Below are positions 8,763 through 11,502 of a stretch of 11,502 nucleotides of DNA, one piece after another; within the stretch, counting starts at the first letter, position 1, and each line of letters starts with the position of its first letter. Below the pieces are notes generated by a model. It searched no databases. It was given only the letters and a program-made list of their open reading frames with translations, and was not told the DNA's origin. The DNA comes from Erythrobacter sp. (GTDB taxonomy: Bacteria; Pseudomonadota; Alphaproteobacteria; Sphingomonadales; Sphingomonadaceae). The translations under genes and the position numbers were made by a program. The stretch lies in contig NZOF01000104.1 in NCBI GenBank assembly GCA_002695185.1, forward strand, positions 1 through 11,502, in the 5' to 3' direction.

Positions 8763-9287
8763 TCAGATGTGATAGACGTCGATGACCTGGTGGATGTAAT
8801 CATTCTTCAGGACCACTTTCTTGCGCAGGATGACGGGCTCCGCGCCGGTGGTATCGAGCGTGTAGAAGGAGGTGCCGAAAAAGCTGTCCGTCACCTTGTA
8901 GCGATGGCTGAGCGTGTTCCAGTTGAAGCGCAGGTCGAGTTCGCCGTCGCGCTCCTGCAGGATCTCGACATTCGCGATGAAGTGGCTGGTTCGCGGCTCC
9001 GGCATGGATGCGCCGGAGCGCTCGGTCTTGATACGGAAAACCCGGTCCTCGAGACCCTCGCGGTTGGGATAGTAGATCAGGGAGATATGCTTGTGGGGAT
9101 CTTCGACCAGCTGATCGTCGTCATCCCAGGCGGGCATCCAATATTCCGCCTTCGGCGAATAGCAGTCGAGCCATTCGTCCCATTGACGGTCATCGAGCAG
9201 CCGCGCCTCGCGGTAGAGAAAATCAACCACGCTCTGGCGATCGATGCCGGATGCGCGGGTCGGCTCGGGGGCGAGAAGGGTGCTCAT
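8763..9287 (-). CDS. benB: Benzoate 1,2-dioxygenase, small (beta) subunit
   Basis: A 174-residue ring-hydroxylating dioxygenase beta subunit (SnoaL-like fold), slightly longer than the usual ~160 residues. It has no cofactor and is structural, forming an alpha3beta3 hexamer with BenA in characterised relatives. Recognisable stretches are [18 protein letters not shown] (23-40), YWMPAW (49-54), [10 protein letters not shown] (121-130) and the C-terminal [14 protein letters not shown], which is diagnostic for BenB/XylY. The ATG at 9287 overlaps the benA stop (ATGA). It has a strong GGAGG (9295-9299) seven bases upstream, lying inside the last codons of benA. Confidence 0.95.
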   Translation of the reverse strand: MSTLLAPEPTRASGIDRQSVVDFLYREARLLDDRQWDEWLDCYSPKAEYWMPAWDDDDQLVEDPHKHISLIYYPNREGLEDRVFRIKTERSGASMPEPRTSHFIANVEILQERDGELDLRFNWNTLSHRYKVTDSFFGTSFYTLDTTGAEPVILRKKVVLKNDYIHQVIDVYHI

Positions 9288-10642
9288 TCAGCTGCCTCCA
9301 GCACCGGCGCGTTCTCGTGGAGAAGCGCCGTCTTGAGCGTCTCCGCCCAATATTCGTGCTGGCGCACGAATAGCCCTTCATCCTCACTGCGCTCGCCGCT
9401 GAGAATCGGTTCGAGACCGATGGCCCTGGCATTGTCGTCCGGCCCGTCGATCCAGCGCAGCGCGCCGCGGCTCAGGTCGTTCCACACCCCGTCGGCGGCC
9501 TGATAGGCGGTCTGGCAGGCGCGGAACTCTTCCAGATCGTCCGGCGTGCCCATGCCGCTGACATTGAAGAAGTCCTCATATTGACGGATGCGCAGGGCGC
9601 GCTCCGTGCTGCTCTCACCCTTGGGCCCGAAGCAGTAGATGGTGATCTCCGTCTGATCGACGCTGATCGGGCGGACGACACGGATCTGCGTCGAGAACTG
9701 GTCCATCAGATAGACATTCGGATAGACGCCGAGGTTGCGCGTCTGTCCGACGATAAAGCCGGCCCGCTCCGCGCCCAGCCGTGCCGTCAGTTCCTCGCGA
9801 TGGGCGAAGACGGGGCGCACTTCCGGATTGAGCAGATTGGTCCAGAGCAGGATATGGCCGTTCTCGAAACTGTAGACGCCGCCCACGCTCTTCGACCAGC
9901 CATTGGCATCGACGGTGCGCGTGCCGTCCGCTTCGTAATTGCGGTGGCCCATCGTCGCGGCGTAGTTCCAGTGGACCGAGCTGACGTGATAGCCGTCCGC
10001 GCCGTTCTCCATCTGGAGCTTCCAGTTGCCGTCGTAGATGTAGGAGGAATTGCCGCGCAGAACCTCCAGCCCGTCCGGCGCCTGGTCGACGATCTGGTCG
10101 ATGACGGCCTTCGCGCCGCCCAGATGCTCCTCCAGCGGGAGGACATCGGGATTGAGGCTGCCGAACAGGAAGCCGCGATAATTCTCGAAGCGTATCCGTT
10201 TGAGGTCGTGCGAGCCATCGGTGTTGAACCCGGCCGGATATTCGCCGGTCTTGCCGTCCTTCACCTTGAGCAGCTTGCCGGCATTGTTGAATGTCCAGCC
10301 ATGGAAGGGGCAGGTGAAACTCCCCTTGTTGCCATGCTTGCGCCGGCAGAGCATGGCGCCTCGATGCGCGCAGGCATTGATGACGGCGTGCAGCTCGCCA
10401 CCCTTGTCGCGGGTGATGACGATGGGCTGGCGGCCGATCGAGGTGGTGAAATAATCGTTGGGCTCGGGGATCTGGCTCTCATGCGCCAGATAGACCCAGT
10501 TGCCCTCAAAAATATGCTTCATCTCCAGCTCGAACAGTGCCTCGTCGGTGAAGATGTCGCGACGGCAGCGGTAGATGCCGCGTTCCTTGTCCTCGACGAC
10601 GGCCTGATCGAGCCGCTCCAGCAAAGTGGTGCCCATCATCAT
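9284..10642 (-). CDS. benA: Benzoate 1,2-dioxygenase, large (alpha) subunit
   Basis: A 452-residue Rieske oxygenase that adds O2 to the 1,2-positions of benzoate. The Rieske [2Fe-2S] ligands are C91, H93, C111 and H114 (CAHRG ... CPFHGW). The mononuclear iron site is shown by [14 protein letters not shown], with bridging D216 and ligands H219 and H224, and an acidic ligand probably at D368 or D369 ([12 protein letters not shown]). [21 protein letters not shown] and [21 protein letters not shown] stretches match BenA rather than the naphthalene or biphenyl enzymes. A toluate (XylX) or 2-halobenzoate (CbdA) substrate range cannot be excluded. Three consecutive ATGs (10642, 10639, 10636) open the frame. 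The AGGAG at 10644-10648 is too close to the first and well spaced for the third, so translation may begin at 10636. The gene follows catA after 24 bases. Confidence 0.96.
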   Translation of the reverse strand: MMMGTTLLERLDQAVVEDKERGIYRCRRDIFTDEALFELEMKHIFEGNWVYLAHESQIPEPNDYFTTSIGRQPIVITRDKGGELHAVINACAHRGAMLCRRKHGNKGSFTCPFHGWTFNNAGKLLKVKDGKTGEYPAGFNTDGSHDLKRIRFENYRGFLFGSLNPDVLPLEEHLGGAKAVIDQIVDQAPDGLEVLRGNSSYIYDGNWKLQMENGADGYHVSSVHWNYAATMGHRNYEADGTRTVDANGWSKSVGGVYSFENGHILLWTNLLNPEVRPVFAHREELTARLGAERAGFIVGQTRNLGVYPNVYLMDQFSTQIRVVRPISVDQTEITIYCFGPKGESSTERALRIRQYEDFFNVSGMGTPDDLEEFRACQTAYQAADGVWNDLSRGALRWIDGPDDNARAIGLEPILSGERSEDEGLFVRQHEYWAETLKTALLHENAPVLEAAE

Positions 10643-10643
10643 T

Positions 10644-10648
10644 CTCCT
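10644..10648 (-). promoter_or_regulatory. Ribosome binding site of benA
   Basis: AGGAG on the minus strand in the 24-base catA-benA gap. Only one base separates it from the first of three tandem ATGs, and seven bases from the third (10636). This spacing favours the third ATG as the true start. Confidence 0.6.
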
Positions 10649-10666
10649 GTTTGCGTTTTCAGGCGT

Positions 10667-11502
10667 TCAGGCGTCCTGCAGGGCGCGTGCGCGGCTCGAT
10701 TCCTGCTCTTCGTTCGTCTCTTCGGCCGGGTTCAGCACGAAGTCGAAGGCGATCTCCGCATAGGGCGCGTTGAGACCGGCGGCATGGATATCGCTTGCGA
10801 CGCTGTGGCGAATGACCGGAGGGATCAGCTCGTCCCTGGTCGCATAGGCAAAATCGTCATGCACGAAGGGATCACCTTCGATGTTGATCTGCGTGGTCAG
10901 ATGGCGATAGCCGTGCGCGGAGATGAAGAAGTGAACATGCGCGGGTCGATTGCCATGGCGGCCGACGGAAGCCAGCAGCTTCTCGATATTGCTGCCGCCC
11001 GGCACCGCGTAGCCCGAGGGCAGGACGCTGCGGAAGCGATAGCGACCCTCGGCATCGGTCTCGATCCGACGGCGCAGATTGTAATCCGTCTGGGTCTTGT
11101 CGAAATAGGAATAATTGCCCTTGGTATTGGCGTGCCACACATCGACGATTGCGTTGGCGATGGGCTTTCCATCCACATCGCGGACCTGGCCGTGCATGAT
11201 CAGCACCTCGCCGTCATCGCTGCCGTCGTCCAGCCGTGCCTCGCCCTTGAGGAGCGGCGCGCCGGCCACGTAGAGCGGGCCTTCGATCGTACGCGGCGTA
11301 CCTTCGGTGATGCCCTCGGCCTGGTCCTTGAGATCGGCGCGGACATCGAGGAAATGTTCGAGGCCCAGGCCCGCCGCCCACAGCCCGAATTCCGGCGCGC
11401 CGGCGGCAATGAAGTTGAGCGCATGCCAGAATTCGTCGTCGGTCACGTCGAACTGGTCGATCGTCTCGAACAGGTCGGACACGATCTTGCGGACGATCGC
11501 CT
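10667..11502 (-). CDS. catA: Catechol 1,2-dioxygenase (5' end beyond the window)
   Basis: The C-terminal ~278 codons of an intradiol dioxygenase that cleaves catechol to cis,cis-muconate. The reading frame is open to the right edge (AIVRKIVSDLFETIDQ and onward), so the true start lies outside; family length (~305-310) implies that roughly 30-40 residues are missing. A GTG at 11482 is an internal valine, not a start. Counting from that valine, the Fe(III) ligands are Y124 (GNYSYFD), Y158 (PSGY), H182 and H184 (RPAHVHFF), with spacing as in characterised CatA proteins. RTIEGPLYVAGAP, WHANT and the C-terminal RARALQD also fit CatA better than chlorocatechol dioxygenases. An N-terminal helical dimerisation domain is partly visible. 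It is followed by benA after 24 bases and is probably cotranscribed with the rest of the cluster; the promoter is outside the window. Confidence 0.96.
   Translation of the reverse strand, partial: AIVRKIVSDLFETIDQFDVTDDEFWHALNFIAAGAPEFGLWAAGLGLEHFLDVRADLKDQAEGITEGTPRTIEGPLYVAGAPLLKGEARLDDGSDDGEVLIMHGQVRDVDGKPIANAIVDVWHANTKGNYSYFDKTQTDYNLRRRIETDAEGRYRFRSVLPSGYAVPGGSNIEKLLASVGRHGNRPAHVHFFISAHGYRHLTTQINIEGDPFVHDDFAYATRDELIPPVIRHSVASDIHAAGLNAPYAEIAFDFVLNPAEETNEEQESSRARALQDA

Noticed and set aside
7755..9503. Long open frame on the plus strand opposite benC, benB and part of benA
   Set aside because: It lies antisense to three well-recognised genes. It has no family-like sequence and is explained by high-GC third positions removing stops from the opposite frame.

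Overview
The window is a tightly packed aromatic-catabolism cluster. All genes lie on the minus strand, so it reads from right to left. High GC, many four-base start/stop overlaps, and the look of the benzoate dioxygenase, CoA-transferase and malic-enzyme sequences suggest an alphaproteobacterium, probably a sphingomonad (Sphingobium/Novosphingobium/Sphingomonas type). That assignment is inference from protein resemblance, not from a marker gene.

Layout in transcription order. catA (catechol 1,2-dioxygenase) enters at the right edge without its first few dozen codons. It is followed by benA, benB and benC (benzoate 1,2-dioxygenase large and small subunits and reductase) and benD (benzoate cis-diol dehydrogenase). 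Next come the two subunits of a 3-oxoadipate/3-oxoacid CoA-transferase (pcaI/catI, pcaJ/catJ), 3-oxoadipyl-CoA thiolase (pcaF/catF), 3-oxoadipate enol-lactonase (pcaD/catD) and a benzaldehyde-dehydrogenase-like ALDH. After a 177-base gap comes a GMC-family FAD alcohol oxidoreductase. After another 184 bases, the N-terminus of an NADP-type malic enzyme runs off the left edge.

How the genes fit together. The GMC enzyme is a candidate for oxidising an aryl alcohol (possibly benzyl alcohol) to the aldehyde, and the ALDH would make benzoate. BenABC and BenD convert benzoate to catechol, and CatA opens the ring to cis,cis-muconate. PcaD, PcaIJ and PcaF take 3-oxoadipate enol-lactone to succinyl-CoA and acetyl-CoA. 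Only muconate cycloisomerase (catB) and muconolactone isomerase (catC) are missing; they are predicted just upstream of catA. No regulator or transporter lies inside the window. From catA to the ALDH no gap exceeds 24 bases, which suggests one transcript with translational coupling. The GMC gene has visibly lower GC and its own spacer, so it looks like a later addition.

The enzymology is that of known pathways. I see no undescribed system. The points worth checking are the ben + catIJFD fusion, the attached GMC/ALDH pair, the SCOT-like character of the CoA-transferase, and short GCCAA/TTGGC palindromes in the two intergenic gaps.
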